A stretch of 64,000 bases of DNA from an uncultured Bacteroidales bacterium (GCA_900321005.1 ONUF01000008.1:1-64000), one strand, 5' to 3'; counted from the stretch's first letter, positions 43,231-52,375 are shown. Notes: generated from the letters alone by a model not told the origin. Made by a program: numbers and translations.

Positions 43231-44867
43231 ACAAAGTGTTTATTATTCCATGCTGTAGAGTGTACACGCGGCAGCGTGATAATACCCTCTTTCGGCTTCT
43301 TGCCTGCCAAGTAAAGCGCATATGCTACGGCAGCGAGATCATCATTCTGAGTCTTCGGAGTATTCTGATGACTCGGAACACTCGGAGCTGCTGCCTGACC
43401 TGCTTTCGCGCGGCGCTCTGCCAGGTCTTTGTTGAACTGCTCTTTCGCCAAGCCGCTCTTATACTCGCGGTATTGTTTCTCGTGCATCGCAAACTCGAAC
43501 AACTCCTCGTCGTCCTGTCCGCGGTCCCAGCCGAGTTCTTTCATCTCTTTGATGAAACGCGGCAACTCGTTCGGGTACAGTTTCTGCGGATCGTCGGTAT
43601 AGAACTCAAAGCCTTTCTCTTTCGCCAACTCGATGATCTCCGGCGCCAACTCGCCCGGCAACTTACCGCTCTTACCGAGAATCATGCCCCACATCGCCGG
43701 ATCCATGCGCGTGAAATCTTTCTCACCCATCGAACGGCTAAACAGGTTCATCAGCGCCGCGTTCTTCACGTACTGGCTGAACGGCGTCACCAGGCACGGT
43801 GTACCGAGCATCGGCCATATACGCTGTACTTCGTCGAACAGTTGAACCAACAACTCGTCCTCGCTCAACTCTTTCTCGCCTTTCTTCTTGAGGTTCGCGT
43901 TGATAGCGGCGTGCATGCCCTTAAGGTCCGCCATCAGGCTGCCCATCATACCACCCGGCAGACCGCAGCCTACCAGCAGCGAGGTCATGAGCGCGTTCTT
44001 CGGATCGATCCAATAACCCAAGAAATCATCGATGAACTCCTGCGTCAGGCTACGCGCCTCCATATAGGCTTTCATATTGATATCCTTTACCAGGAATCCT
44101 GCGTCTTTGAGCATGGCCTGAATGGTGATCACGTCCGGATGAACCTTACCCCAACTGAGCGGCTCCATCGCTACGTCCAGCACATCGCCTCCGGCTTTCG
44201 CTACTTCGAGCATCGAAGCGACACTAAAGCCAGGGCCCGTATGACCGTGGTATTGAATGATGATATCGGGGTGTTTCTCTTTGATAGCCGCTACAATGAC
44301 GCCTAACATATGCGGACGGCCAATACCGGCCATATCTTTCAGACAGATCTCCTGCGCGCCACCTTCGATTAGTTGCTCCGCGAGGTTGATATAATACTCC
44401 GCCGTGTGTACCTTCGAATAGGTGATACACATCGTGGCTTGCGCAGTCATGCCGGCCTCTTTGGCCCACTTGATCGACGGGATAATATTTCGCGGGTCAT
44501 TCAGACCGCAGAAAATACGGGTGATATCCGTGCCCTGCGCATGTTTCACCTTATACATCAACTGGCGCACGTCCGCAGGCACAGGATTCATACGCAGCGC
44601 GTTCAAACCGCGGTCCAACATGTGCGTCTTGATACCTGCCTCATTGAACGGCTTGCAGAACGTACGGACGGCTTGGTTCGGGTTCTCGCCATACAACAGA
44701 TTGACTTGCTCACTTGCGCCGCCGTTCGTCTCTACGCGGTCAAAACAACCCATGTCGATGATCACCGGCGCGATGCGTGCCAACTGATCTTTGCGCGGCA
44801 CATACTTACCGCTACTCTGCCACATGTCGCGGTACACAAGACTAAACTGAATTTCTTTCTTACTCAT
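43221..44867 (-). CDS. Pyruvate carboxylase subunit B / oxaloacetate decarboxylase alpha-type carboxyltransferase
   Basis: 548 residues from the ATG at 44867. DRE-TIM metal-dependent carboxyltransferase domain at residues 1-300 or so (YRDMWQSSG in place of the usual RDAHQS start, MGCFDRVETNGGA, KDMAGIGRP, YHGHTGPG), then the conserved PYC_OADA domain. There is no biotin domain. The last 40 residues (DDLAAVAYALYL ... STAWNN) resemble the tail of the OadG-like subunit at 3439-3846, which suggests that it docks onto the same membrane pump or carrier. Its exact substrate, pyruvate or oxaloacetate, cannot be fixed. Confidence 0.85.
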   Translation of the reverse strand: MSKKEIQFSLVYRDMWQSSGKYVPRKDQLARIAPVIIDMGCFDRVETNGGASEQVNLLYGENPNQAVRTFCKPFNEAGIKTHMLDRGLNALRMNPVPADVRQLMYKVKHAQGTDITRIFCGLNDPRNIIPSIKWAKEAGMTAQATMCITYSKVHTAEYYINLAEQLIEGGAQEICLKDMAGIGRPHMLGVIVAAIKEKHPDIIIQYHGHTGPGFSVASMLEVAKAGGDVLDVAMEPLSWGKVHPDVITIQAMLKDAGFLVKDINMKAYMEARSLTQEFIDDFLGYWIDPKNALMTSLLVGCGLPGGMMGSLMADLKGMHAAINANLKKKGEKELSEDELLVQLFDEVQRIWPMLGTPCLVTPFSQYVKNAALMNLFSRSMGEKDFTRMDPAMWGMILGKSGKLPGELAPEIIELAKEKGFEFYTDDPQKLYPNELPRFIKEMKELGWDRGQDDEELFEFAMHEKQYREYKSGLAKEQFNKDLAERRAKAGQAAAPSVPSHQNTPKTQNDDLAAVAYALYLAGKKPKEGIITLPRVHSTAWNNKHFVLK

Positions 44868-44887
44868 ATACAACATATTTTGCGTGG

Positions 44888-44919
44888 CAAAATTACAACT
44901 TTTTTTGCATATATGCAAA
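44888..44919 (-). promoter_or_regulatory. Promoter of the carboxyltransferase gene with palindromic upstream box
   Basis: Minus strand: TTTG, 20 bases, TAATTTTG. The TTTG box lies in the perfect palindrome TTGCATATATGCAA, as at pheT. Confidence 0.8.
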
Positions 44920-44945
44920 TAATACATTATTTTTCTTTGTTTTTC

Positions 44946-44976
44946 TTGCGAGTTTCAAAAATTTTGTGTACCTTTG
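44946..44976 (+). promoter_or_regulatory. Bacteroidota-type promoter of glyS
   Basis: TTG (44946-44948), 20 bases, TACCTTTG (44969-44976). Divergent from the preceding promoter; the start codon is 37 bases away. Confidence 0.85.
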
Positions 44977-45013
44977 TGCCCGTTTTTGTTTAGTATACTA
45001 AATTACACGTAAT

Positions 45014-46591
45014 ATGGCACAACAAACACAAGAAGAAACTTTTAAGAAAATCGTTGCGCATTGCAAGGAGTACGGATTTGTCTTCCCGTCCAGCGAGATC
45101 TACGATGGTCTTGGCGCTGTGTATGACTACGGTCAGAACGGTGTAGAGCTGAAGAACAACATCAAGCGTTATTGGTGGGATTCGATGACCTTGCTGCACG
45201 AGAACATCGTCGGCATCGATGCCGCTATCTTCATGCACCCTACGACCTGGAAAGCTTCCGGTCACGTAGATGCGTTCAACGACCCCCTGATTGACAACCG
45301 CGACAGCAAGAAGCGCTACCGCGCCGATGTGCTGATCGAAGATCAGATTGCTAAGTATGACGAAAAGATCGCCAAGGAAGTGGAGAAAGCGCGCAAGCGA
45401 TTTGGAGATTCCTTCGACGAAGAACTCTATAAGCAAACCAACGAGCGCGTCAAAGAGCATATCGAGAAACGCGAGGCACTCCATGCCCGTTTTGCGAAAG
45501 CGATGAACGACAACAACCTCGAGGAACTGAAACAAATCATCCTCGACGAGGAGATCGTCTGCCCGATCAGCGGCACGCGCAACTGGACGGATGTGCGTCA
45601 GTTCAACCTCATGTTCTCGACTGAGATGGGTTCGACGGCGGACGGCGCGATGAAGATCTACCTTCGTCCGGAGACCGCACAAGGTATCTTCGTCAACTTC
45701 CTCAATGTCCAGAAAACCGGCCGCATGAAGATCCCGTTCGGTATCGCCCAGATCGGTAAGGCTTTCCGTAATGAGATCGTAGCCCGTCAGTTCATCTTCC
45801 GTATGCGCGAGTTCGAGCAAATGGAGATGCAGTTCTTCGTTCGCCCGGGTTCAGAACTGAAGTGGTTCGAGCACTGGAAGCAATTCCGCCTCAAATGGCA
45901 CAAAGCGCTCGGTCTCGGCGACGAGAAATACCGCTTCCACGACCACGACAAACTCGCCCACTATGCGAATGCTGCTACGGACATCGAATTCCTCATGCCG
46001 TTCGGTTTCAAGGAGGTAGAAGGTATCCACAGCCGTACGAACTTCGACCTTTCCTCGCACGCGAAATATAGCGGAAAGAAGATCGAGTACTTCGATCCGG
46101 AACTCAACCAGTCCTACACCCCGTATGTCATTGAGACCTCTATCGGTGTGGATCGTATGTTCCTCAGCGTCATGTGTTCGGCTTACGAAGAGCAACAATT
46201 GGAAGGCGGCGACACGCGTGTTGTACTCCACCTTCCGGCCGTACTGGCTCCGGTAAAGGCTTGTATCATGCCGCTCGTGAAGAAGGATGGTCTGCCCGAG
46301 AAAGCCCGCGAGATCATGAACGAACTCAAGTTCGACTTCAAGGTAGCGTACGACGAGAAAGACTCCATCGGTAAACGCTACCGCCGCCAGGATGCTGTGG
46401 GTACGCCGTTCTGTATCACCGTGGATCACGACACACTCAACGACGGTTGTGTCACCATTCGTCACCGCGATAGCATGGCTCAGGACCGCGTTCGTATCGA
46501 AGAACTCCACGAGATCATCCGCAAAGCCACCGATGCCAAAGAGCTCTACCGCAAAATCGTCGGCGACTCCATGGAGGACACGATGGAATGA
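45014..46591 (+). CDS. glyS: Glycyl-tRNA synthetase, homodimeric class II type
   Basis: 525 residues. Charges tRNA-Gly. Class II signatures: motif 1/2 region with RPETAQGIFVNF and QIGKAFRNEIVARQFIFRMREFEQ, and motif 3 in GVDRMFLSVMCSAYEE, followed by the anticodon-binding domain. This is the alpha2 (archaeal/eukaryotic-like) type, not the GlyQ/GlyS heterotetramer. Monocistronic, with its own promoter and a strong terminator 50 bases after the stop. Confidence 0.96.
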   Translation: MAQQTQEETFKKIVAHCKEYGFVFPSSEIYDGLGAVYDYGQNGVELKNNIKRYWWDSMTLLHENIVGIDAAIFMHPTTWKASGHVDAFNDPLIDNRDSKKRYRADVLIEDQIAKYDEKIAKEVEKARKRFGDSFDEELYKQTNERVKEHIEKREALHARFAKAMNDNNLEELKQIILDEEIVCPISGTRNWTDVRQFNLMFSTEMGSTADGAMKIYLRPETAQGIFVNFLNVQKTGRMKIPFGIAQIGKAFRNEIVARQFIFRMREFEQMEMQFFVRPGSELKWFEHWKQFRLKWHKALGLGDEKYRFHDHDKLAHYANAATDIEFLMPFGFKEVEGIHSRTNFDLSSHAKYSGKKIEYFDPELNQSYTPYVIETSIGVDRMFLSVMCSAYEEQQLEGGDTRVVLHLPAVLAPVKACIMPLVKKDGLPEKAREIMNELKFDFKVAYDEKDSIGKRYRRQDAVGTPFCITVDHDTLNDGCVTIRHRDSMAQDRVRIEELHEIIRKATDAKELYRKIVGDSMEDTME

Positions 46592-46594
46592 TAG

Positions 46595-46636
46595 ACATTT
46601 GACATTTGCAATTTGTCATTTGACACTTCATAATTT
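46595..46636. repeat. Degenerate tandem repeat, 6 x 7 bases, after glyS
   Basis: Units ACATTTG, ACATTTG, CAATTTG, TCATTTG, ACACTTC and ATAATTT. It starts 3 bases after the glyS stop and runs up to the terminator. Confidence 0.85.
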
Positions 46637-46640
46637 ATCA

Positions 46641-46670
46641 AACAAGCGCCAGAAGGCGCTTGTTTGTTTT
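46641..46670 (+). terminator. Intrinsic terminator of glyS
   Basis: AACAAGCGCC-agaa-GGCGCTTGTT followed by TGTTTT: a perfect ten-base stem with a four-base loop. Confidence 0.93.
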
Positions 46671-46676
46671 GTACCT

Positions 46677-46720
46677 TGACATACCCTTGATATGCCATCG
46701 ACATACCATCGGTAATGGTT
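46677..46720. repeat. Degenerate tandem repeat, 4 x 11 bases
   Basis: Units TGACATACCCT, TGATATGCCAT, CGACATACCAT and CGGTAATGGTT. It lies just after the glyS terminator in the 433-base gene-free region before the large BspA-like gene. Confidence 0.6.
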
Positions 46721-46795
46721 AACGGATGACTAAGAATATACAAGAACCACTAACGAACGCGTTCAGGAGGAGGGGCGAATTTATAAAAAATGATA

Positions 46796-46867
46796 TGGCA
46801 TAAGTGGCAGAAATGGCAGAAAACAGGGATGATAAGATAGTTTATGCCACTTATGCCATTTCTGCCA
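46796..46867. repeat. Inverted pair of 3 x 9-base arrays
   Basis: Left arm 46796-46822 has TGGCATAAG, TGGCAGAAA and TGGCAGAAA. Right arm 46841-46867 is made of the same units in inverse orientation (TTTATGCCA, CTTATGCCA, TTTCTGCCA). The arms can form an imperfect 27-base stem around an 18-base loop. No gene is seen between 46592 and 47024 apart from these elements. Confidence 0.75.
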
Positions 46868-47024
46868 GTGCAAATTTTTATACCGGCATGGCATGCCGGG
46901 CAATGGACGACGTAAGAAGCAGACGCGGCACTAAAGTACCGAGAACGGAACGAAGAGAGAAAAACCGCCACGCGGTAATGCATGGCGGTTGGGACGGGAT
47001 ATAATCCCTGACAATTGACATACG

Positions 47025-50000
47025 TTATTTTACTTCTTGGCCTGTGAGGGTATAGGTTTTATCTCCGCGGAGGATGAAGACTTTTTGATCTATAATAACC
47101 TTCTGTACGGGTTCTGAAGTATAGATATTCTCAAATCCTTCTGTCGATGTGAACAGTGCCGTATATTCTGCATCGCCAGTGACGGTAATTGTGCGAGGAT
47201 TATCTGTAACTCCATCTGGCCATTGGTCAAATACATACCCTTCGTCCGGAATAGCAGTTAAGTCAGTTGTGGTGCCATATTGATATTCTCCACCACCAAG
47301 TACTTGTCCATTAACTGCATTTACTGTGATGGTATATACATTGACTACACTGCTAAATGTTGCTGTGTATGTTGCATCGCCCGTAACAGCTACAATAGCC
47401 GGCGTCCAACCTACAAAAGTGTAGGTATATTCGGCAGTGTTTGGACGAACCGGCGTTTCGCCGGTATAGGAAGGAGTAGTTCCTTTGACAACCTCGGGGA
47501 GCACCAGCAATTCTTCGCCATTCCAGTTAACAAACTTGATAATAAACGTCTCTTCTTTTGTGGTAAAGCCAATTGATTGCGTGTACAAAACAGAGCCATT
47601 TTCTGCCTTTACGGTAATACTATACGTGTAATTTGTTCCAGGATCTAAATCGTTCACTTCATACCGCCATCCGTTGCCCGAAAGAATAGCAGTAGAGGTG
47701 TGGTGAATATTAGGATATCGAGAGGGAGCATTAGAGGGGCTATTTAGCAGTTTGCCATTCGAGTCGAATTGCAATTTCCGAATAGTATCATTTCCTTGTA
47801 TAATGTCAATATTGTATAAGACAGCATTTTCTACAGCTTGCCATTCCAAGATTACGCCATAATCATCCGTTGGGGTAGCAGAGAAAACGGCTGTTTCTAC
47901 TTCGTCGGCGAACATTACTCCTATTACATTAAATTCCTTCCATATGTAAGCTGCTTGATACAAACTGACACTTTCCATTGGGACATACAATGGTATACTT
48001 ATACAATATACAAATAAAAAAATATTTGGACCCCAACAAGTCGGTGGAGTTGGTGCCAAACATGTCACAGAGGTCAAACCAGTGCAATAAGCGAAAGCAT
48101 AATTTTCAATGCTTATAACGCTATTTGGGATTGTCAATGATGTCAAATTGTCGCACCCCCAGAAAGTACCATTTTCAATGCTGGTCACGCTATTGGGAAT
48201 CTCTATAGAGGTCAAACCGGTGCAATTATGGAAAGCATAATCTCCAATGCTGGTGACGCTATTGCCAATCGTCACAGAGGTCAAACCGCTGCAATCATAG
48301 AAAGCATAACCTCCTATGCTGGTGACATCATCGCCGATAATATATTGTGTAACTTGAGATCCAAATATATTTTTAATATTGGAAGAAGATGTATATGTTT
48401 TTCCAACTATGTCTGGTGAATTGATGGCTACTGAGGTCAAACCGCTGCAACTACCGAAAGCACCATCTCCAATGCTGGTGACGCTATTAGGAATCTCTAT
48501 AGAAGCCAGACTATTGCAACCGTTAAAAGCATTATCTCCAATGTTGATAACGCTATTGGGAATAATGATGTTTTCCTGTAAAACTCCATTTATTTTTAAC
48601 TTATAATTGTTAGAAATATACACCGGAGACCATATTTTGTTACACCAATCCTCTATACTACCTATAAAATTAATTGTTTCCACACCGCTATTTTCGAAAG
48701 CACCACCTCCAATGGTTGTGACACTATTGGGAATCTCTATAGAGGTCAAACCGCTGCAACCACTGAAAGCATAATATCCAATGGTTGTGACACTATTGGG
48801 AATCTCTATAGAGGTCAAACCGGTGCAATTATGGAAAGCAAAATCTCCAATGCTGGTGACGCTATTGCCAATCGTCACAGAGGTCAAACCGCTGCAATCA
48901 AGGAAAGCACTATATCCAATGGTTGTGACATCATCGCCGATAATATATTGTGTAACTTGAGATCCAAATATATTTTTAATATTGGAAGAAAATGTATATT
49001 TTTTTCCAACTATGTCTGGTGAATTGATGGCTACTGAGGTCAAACTGTTGCAAGCACTGAAAACATTATTTCCTATGCTTGTAACGCTATTTGGGATCGT
49101 CACCGAAGTCAAACTGGTGCAACCACTGAAAGCCCAATCTCCAATGCTGGTGACGCTACTTGGTATAATTACATTTTTCTGTATAACACCATTAAACAGT
49201 AATTGATAATTGCTAGATATACAACTCGGAGACCATATTTTGTTACACCAATCCTCTATACTACCTATAAAATTAATTGTTTCCACACCGCTATTTTCGA
49301 AAGCACCACCTCCAATGCTGATGACGCTATTGGGGATTTCTATCGAGGTCAAACCGCTGCAATCATAGAAAGCATCATCTCCAATGCTGGTGACGCTATT
49401 GCCAATCGTCACAGAGGTCAAACCGGTGCACCAAGAGAAAGCACTATTTCCAATGCTTGTGACGCTATTGGGAATCGTCACAGAGGTCAAACCGGTGCAA
49501 TCATAGAAAGCATAATTTCCAATGGTTGTGACACTATTGGGAATCTCTATAGAGGTCAAACCGCTGCAACTACCGAAAGCACCCTCTCCAATTCTTGTGA
49601 CACTATTGGGAATTGTCACAGAGGTTAAACCGCTGCAACCTCCGAAAGCACTATTTCCGATGCTGGTGATGCTATTGGGAATAACCAAATTTGTTACTAA
49701 TTCACCATTTAAATATAAGTTATGTGCATCATACAATGGATTGTCACCAAAACTGATTGCACACCATGCAGCAATATCGGATATATGCACAGAGGTCAAA
49801 CCGCTGCACATAGAGAAAGCACCCTCTCCAATTCTTGTGACGCTATTGGGAATCGTCACAGAGGTCAAACCGCTGCAATCATAGAAAGCATAATTTCCAA
49901 TGGTTGTGACACTATAGGTTACAGAATTGTATTCCACCGAAGCAGGGATATTGGCAGTTGTAATACCCCAACCTTTATTATATTTATAAAAAGTATAACT

Positions 50001-50144
50001 TTTGTATGTAACTTCTGCCGTTTGGTTGGTGGCATCGAGGTTGTAATACAAATCGCCGATTTTGACTCTTTCATAGTCCCAAGCGAACATGGTTCCCATG
50101 CTTGCTGCTACAGCGAGCAATAGGGTAAAAAGTTTTGTTTTCAT
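47025..50144 (-). CDS. Large secreted BspA-like leucine-rich-repeat protein
   Basis: 1039 residues. Signal peptide to about residue 21 (SMGTMFA). Roughly 28 TpLRR/BspA repeats of 23 residues ([21 protein letters not shown] pattern) run to about residue 730. A fibronectin-like region follows, then two InlB B-type/Listeria-Bacteroides repeats (residues about 875-1005: [21 protein letters not shown]). The end is the C-terminal motif [17 protein letters not shown] shared with the protein at 28316. Probably surface-located and adhesive. The repeat region holds a 603-base tandem duplication. It is more AT-rich than its core-gene neighbours. Confidence 0.9.
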   Translation of the reverse strand: MKTKLFTLLLAVAASMGTMFAWDYERVKIGDLYYNLDATNQTAEVTYKSYTFYKYNKGWGITTANIPASVEYNSVTYSVTTIGNYAFYDCSGLTSVTIPNSVTRIGEGAFSMCSGLTSVHISDIAAWCAISFGDNPLYDAHNLYLNGELVTNLVIPNSITSIGNSAFGGCSGLTSVTIPNSVTRIGEGAFGSCSGLTSIEIPNSVTTIGNYAFYDCTGLTSVTIPNSVTSIGNSAFSWCTGLTSVTIGNSVTSIGDDAFYDCSGLTSIEIPNSVISIGGGAFENSGVETINFIGSIEDWCNKIWSPSCISSNYQLLFNGVIQKNVIIPSSVTSIGDWAFSGCTSLTSVTIPNSVTSIGNNVFSACNSLTSVAINSPDIVGKKYTFSSNIKNIFGSQVTQYIIGDDVTTIGYSAFLDCSGLTSVTIGNSVTSIGDFAFHNCTGLTSIEIPNSVTTIGYYAFSGCSGLTSIEIPNSVTTIGGGAFENSGVETINFIGSIEDWCNKIWSPVYISNNYKLKINGVLQENIIIPNSVINIGDNAFNGCNSLASIEIPNSVTSIGDGAFGSCSGLTSVAINSPDIVGKTYTSSSNIKNIFGSQVTQYIIGDDVTSIGGYAFYDCSGLTSVTIGNSVTSIGDYAFHNCTGLTSIEIPNSVTSIENGTFWGCDNLTSLTIPNSVISIENYAFAYCTGLTSVTCLAPTPPTCWGPNIFLFVYCISIPLYVPMESVSLYQAAYIWKEFNVIGVMFADEVETAVFSATPTDDYGVILEWQAVENAVLYNIDIIQGNDTIRKLQFDSNGKLLNSPSNAPSRYPNIHHTSTAILSGNGWRYEVNDLDPGTNYTYSITVKAENGSVLYTQSIGFTTKEETFIIKFVNWNGEELLVLPEVVKGTTPSYTGETPVRPNTAEYTYTFVGWTPAIVAVTGDATYTATFSSVVNVYTITVNAVNGQVLGGGEYQYGTTTDLTAIPDEGYVFDQWPDGVTDNPRTITVTGDAEYTALFTSTEGFENIYTSEPVQKVIIDQKVFILRGDKTYTLTGQEVK
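48190..49323 (-). repeat. Tandem duplication with 603-base spacing inside the LRR region
   Basis: Long, nearly identical stretches recur exactly 603 bases (201 codons) apart. For example, the segment coding for [11 protein letters not shown] is at about 48641 and 49244, and that for VTQYIIGDD at about 48331 and 48934. The copies differ at few positions, pointing to a recent duplication on top of the older 69-base repeat. Confidence 0.85.
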
Positions 50145-50156
50145 ATTTAAAAAGTT

Positions 50157-50945
50157 TTATTTTATATTAATATCTCCATATTTGAATGGTCCCCAAATCA
50201 TGGGAGCGACATACCACTCATATCCAAAAGATCTTCCTACATTTTGAAAGGCGGGATGAGGAACTGTGAATTTAACATTGTAATTTATTTGAGGAGAACT
50301 ACTAACTGCTGTTCCTTTATTAAAATGCGACTTCAAAATACCGTTCTTTGTGAACATAGAGCTTTTTATAACGGCGTTGCTGTAAAATCCATTCCAAATG
50401 GTAGAAGTTTCAGAAGGCAGGGATGGGGATATCGAGAGCAAGGTGTTTTTTTTGTCAAATATATCTTTATAAGTTATTGCATCTCCGTATCCTCCAGATA
50501 CATGCTTTTGACTTTGGGTGCTATGTAAGAAAATAAAATACATATCTACTTCTTTCCTTTCCGCACAAAAAGCCCACATATTCTTTACGTCTAAGTAGAA
50601 TGAACCATAAAACCAATCTTCTTTATTAACAAATGATTGGGCTTTGAATTCTAATAAAGCAACCGGTTCTGATTTATCCGTATTATTAGGGTCCACTTCC
50701 AAAACGGCCATATCAAACTTTGAGCGACCTTCCATACTCCATTCCCGGCGGACAATAAATTTGTTTTGTCCAAACTTATTGTCAATTTTGGTTTGCAATT
50801 CCCATGCTATCTTGTCTCGAATCTGTAATTCGTTTTTCCCTTGTAGCGAATAATAGGCTAATTCGTCGTTAGGGAACAACTTGTTAAGATTGTTCATGAG
50901 ATATGAAATCTCAGTCTGAATAAAAGGTTGGATTAAAGGATTCAT
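50157..50945 (-). CDS. Putative PD-(D/E)XK nuclease-like protein
   Basis: 262 residues, family not recognised. The N-terminal half has the spacing of a PD-(D/E)XK core: Glu49 in KIAWELQTKI, Asp78 in RSKFDMAVLE, and Glu99-x-Lys101 in ALLEFKAQS. This is the pattern of restriction-like nucleases and related DNA-handling proteins; function is inference from the motif alone. The second half is beta-rich without known motifs. It lies between the BspA-like gene and a structured RNA candidate in the AT-rich island. Confidence 0.7.
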   Translation of the reverse strand: MNPLIQPFIQTEISYLMNNLNKLFPNDELAYYSLQGKNELQIRDKIAWELQTKIDNKFGQNKFIVRREWSMEGRSKFDMAVLEVDPNNTDKSEPVALLEFKAQSFVNKEDWFYGSFYLDVKNMWAFCAERKEVDMYFIFLHSTQSQKHVSGGYGDAITYKDIFDKKNTLLSISPSLPSETSTIWNGFYSNAVIKSSMFTKNGILKSHFNKGTAVSSSPQINYNVKFTVPHPAFQNVGRSFGYEWYVAPMIWGPFKYGDINIK

Positions 50946-51015
50946 AAAACATTAGATTTAATATTTTTGCCTCCATTTTATTATTTGGCTTTCGGCATTC
51001 TCCACTTATATAGTT

Positions 51016-51069
51016 TCCTAGACCGCTGAGCTATCCTAGATATTCTAGAAGTCCTAGATTTTTAGGATA
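51016..51069. repeat. Degenerate tandem repeat, 6 x 9 bases (CCTAG type)
   Basis: Units TCCTAGACC, GCTGAGCTA, TCCTAGATA, TTCTAGAAG, TCCTAGATT and TTTAGGATA. On the minus strand one part mimics a tRNA D arm (TAGCTCAGCGGT), but no tRNA is present. It follows the terminator of the RNA candidate. Confidence 0.75.
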
Positions 51070-51074
51070 TACAC

Positions 51075-51106
51075 AAAAAGCGTGAAGTCCGTTCATTCTT
51101 CACGCT
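51075..51106 (-). terminator. Intrinsic terminator of the RNA candidate
   Basis: AGCGTGAAG (51079-51087) and CTTCACGCT (51098-51106) form a perfect nine-base stem with a ten-base loop; five T residues follow on the minus strand. Confidence 0.9.
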
Positions 51107-51279
51107 AACTGAGGGCTTCGCAATCCCCGAATAAAGTAGAAAAACAACCGAATTCCACGCCCGATATGCTAAACCCACCCCGCCAAATAGCAGGGCGTGG
51201 CATGTATAACATACCCACGGGACATTCATCTTGCTGTCTGGACTTTATTCTAATGAAATGTTGCGAAGATTTCAGTTAG
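51075..51279 (-). ncRNA. Structured RNA candidate, about 205 bases, rod-like with intrinsic terminator
   Basis: Perfect nested helices, given in plus-strand coordinates: 51105-51112 with 51272-51279 (8 pairs), 51116-51123 with 51261-51268 (8), 51129-51137 with 51242-51250 (9), 51155-51162 with 51193-51200 (8) and 51167-51171 with 51188-51192 (5). A large asymmetric bubble separates the third and fourth helices. A terminator hairpin with T run closes the 3' end on the minus strand. The overall form, a long interrupted rod with a central bubble, recalls 6S RNA, but no sequence identity is claimed. There is no consensus promoter directly before it, so it may also be made from the 3' end of the KilA-N transcript. 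Confidence 0.65.
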
Positions 51280-51319
51280 TCGCAAACAACGTCAATAAAC
51301 GCCTTTTATTATGTCCTCC

Positions 51320-51343
51320 TGTTTAACGTCAGTGAGTGACGAT
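51320..51343. repeat. Direct repeat copy 1, after the KilA-N gene
   Basis: TGTTTAACGTCAG followed by a short purine/T stretch and GACGATA. It holds the hairpin CGTCA-gtgag-TGACG. A near-identical copy lies before the gene at 52171-52198. Confidence 0.75.
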
Positions 51344-51346
51344 ATT

Positions 51347-52156
51347 TTATGCTTTCAATATATGTTTGCTTTCTACGTTTTCCAGCACTGTCATTTGTTG
51401 AATGGCTATTTGGTTGAGTTTCTGGAGACGTTCTCCTTGCGGCAGACCTTCATTGATAAAGACTGCGTTCAAGTTCTCCATATTACTCAGGCAAATCAGT
51501 TGATTAATCGTTGCGTAGTCGCGGATATTGCCTTTGTCCTCAGGATGAGCATCGCGCCATTCTTTCGCAGTCATTCCGAACAACGCCACATTGAGCACAT
51601 CGGCCTCATTGGCATAGATAAGCGAACGATGGTATGCATCAATCTCCTGCGGGATAAGGTGTTCCTTAATCGCGTCCGTATGTATATGGTAGTTGATCTT
51701 TGCTAACTCACGTTTCGCTGACCATCCGAGTGCCTCTTGTTTTTCTTGTTGTAACTGCTGATACTCCTTGACCAATAAAAGTTGAAAACGCGGGCTAATC
51801 CACATTCCAAAATGATACGCAATATCTTTGTGGGCATATGTTCCTCCGTATCGTCCGGCTTTAGCCACAATACCTATAGCATGCGTGCGCTCAATCCATG
51901 TTTTCGTAGACAATACAAAATTATTGCTGCCTGCCATATTTCTAATTGTACCGAATTCGGTATAATTAAAATTAGGATTATACAACGCTTCCCATTCTCC
52001 CAAATACTCTATCGTATTCTTTAGACTCATCCATTTGAAGATGATATGCTCTTGTAATTGGCTATGCGCCATATCCGTCAAAGAGATGTAATCCTCCTTG
52101 TTGACTGTTAGAATGGTAATAGGGTTGTCCTGTATGTATATCTTAGTTGCTGACAT
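51347..52156 (-). CDS. KilA-N domain protein
   Basis: 269 residues. The N-terminal KilA-N DNA-binding domain spans about residues 15-125 (DYISLTDMA, WMSLKNTIEYLGEWE, GRYGGTYAHKDIAYHFGMWISPRFQLLLVKEYQ). A C-terminal region follows (KEHLIPQEIDAYHRS, NVALFGMTAKEWRDA), as in many Bacteroidales proteins of phage or mobile origin. It probably binds DNA. It has its own consensus promoter and is flanked by near-identical direct repeats. Confidence 0.88.
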   Translation of the reverse strand: MSATKIYIQDNPITILTVNKEDYISLTDMAHSQLQEHIIFKWMSLKNTIEYLGEWEALYNPNFNYTEFGTIRNMAGSNNFVLSTKTWIERTHAIGIVAKAGRYGGTYAHKDIAYHFGMWISPRFQLLLVKEYQQLQQEKQEALGWSAKRELAKINYHIHTDAIKEHLIPQEIDAYHRSLIYANEADVLNVALFGMTAKEWRDAHPEDKGNIRDYATINQLICLSNMENLNAVFINEGLPQGERLQKLNQIAIQQMTVLENVESKHILKA

Positions 52157-52170
52157 GTTTTTGAGTTCTC

Positions 52171-52198
52171 TTGTTTAACGTCAGAGAGAGAGACGATA
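52171..52198. repeat. Direct repeat copy 2, in the KilA-N leader
   Basis: Matches copy 1 in TGTTTAACGTCAG and GACGATA, with a GAGAGAGA stretch in the middle instead of the shorter purine/T stretch. It lies between the KilA-N promoter and the start codon. Confidence 0.75.
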
Positions 52199-52219
52199 GG
52201 TTATTAACCTTTGCGGCTG

Positions 52220-52251
52220 CAAAGGTACAACTTTTTTCTGATATATGCAAA
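52220..52251 (-). promoter_or_regulatory. Bacteroidota-type promoter of the KilA-N gene
   Basis: Minus strand: TTTG, 20 bases, TACCTTTG. The upstream box reads TTTGCATATATC, most of the palindrome seen at pheT. Confidence 0.8.
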
Positions 52252-52298
52252 TAAATCTCTCTTTTTTCGGGCAGAGACAAAAAAACTGTACTTTTAAG

Positions 52299-52330
52299 AA
52301 AAAAACAGAGTCTCGTTTCCGAAACTCCGT
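52299..52330 (-). terminator. Intrinsic terminator after the RhuM gene
   Basis: Minus strand: ACGGAGT and ACTCTGT (one G-U pair) around a 12-base loop, then seven T residues. A second, perfect palindrome (CCAAAGGT-a-ACCTTTGG, 52350-52366) lies between it and the RhuM stop codon. Confidence 0.8.
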
Positions 52331-52375
52331 TTGTAATGACATCCATTTGCCAAAGGTAACCTTTGGATGGAATTT

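Noticed and set aside
51016..51069. tRNA D-arm-like sequence (TAGCTCAGCGGT) on the minus strand
   Set aside because: No acceptor stem, anticodon arm or T arm can be built around it; the sequence is part of a 9-base CCTAG repeat.
51075..51340. Group II intron, tmRNA, RNase P or SRP RNA at the folded region
   Set aside because: No reverse transcriptase or domain V, no tag peptide with tRNA-like ends, and none of the conserved RNase P or SRP core sequences are seen.
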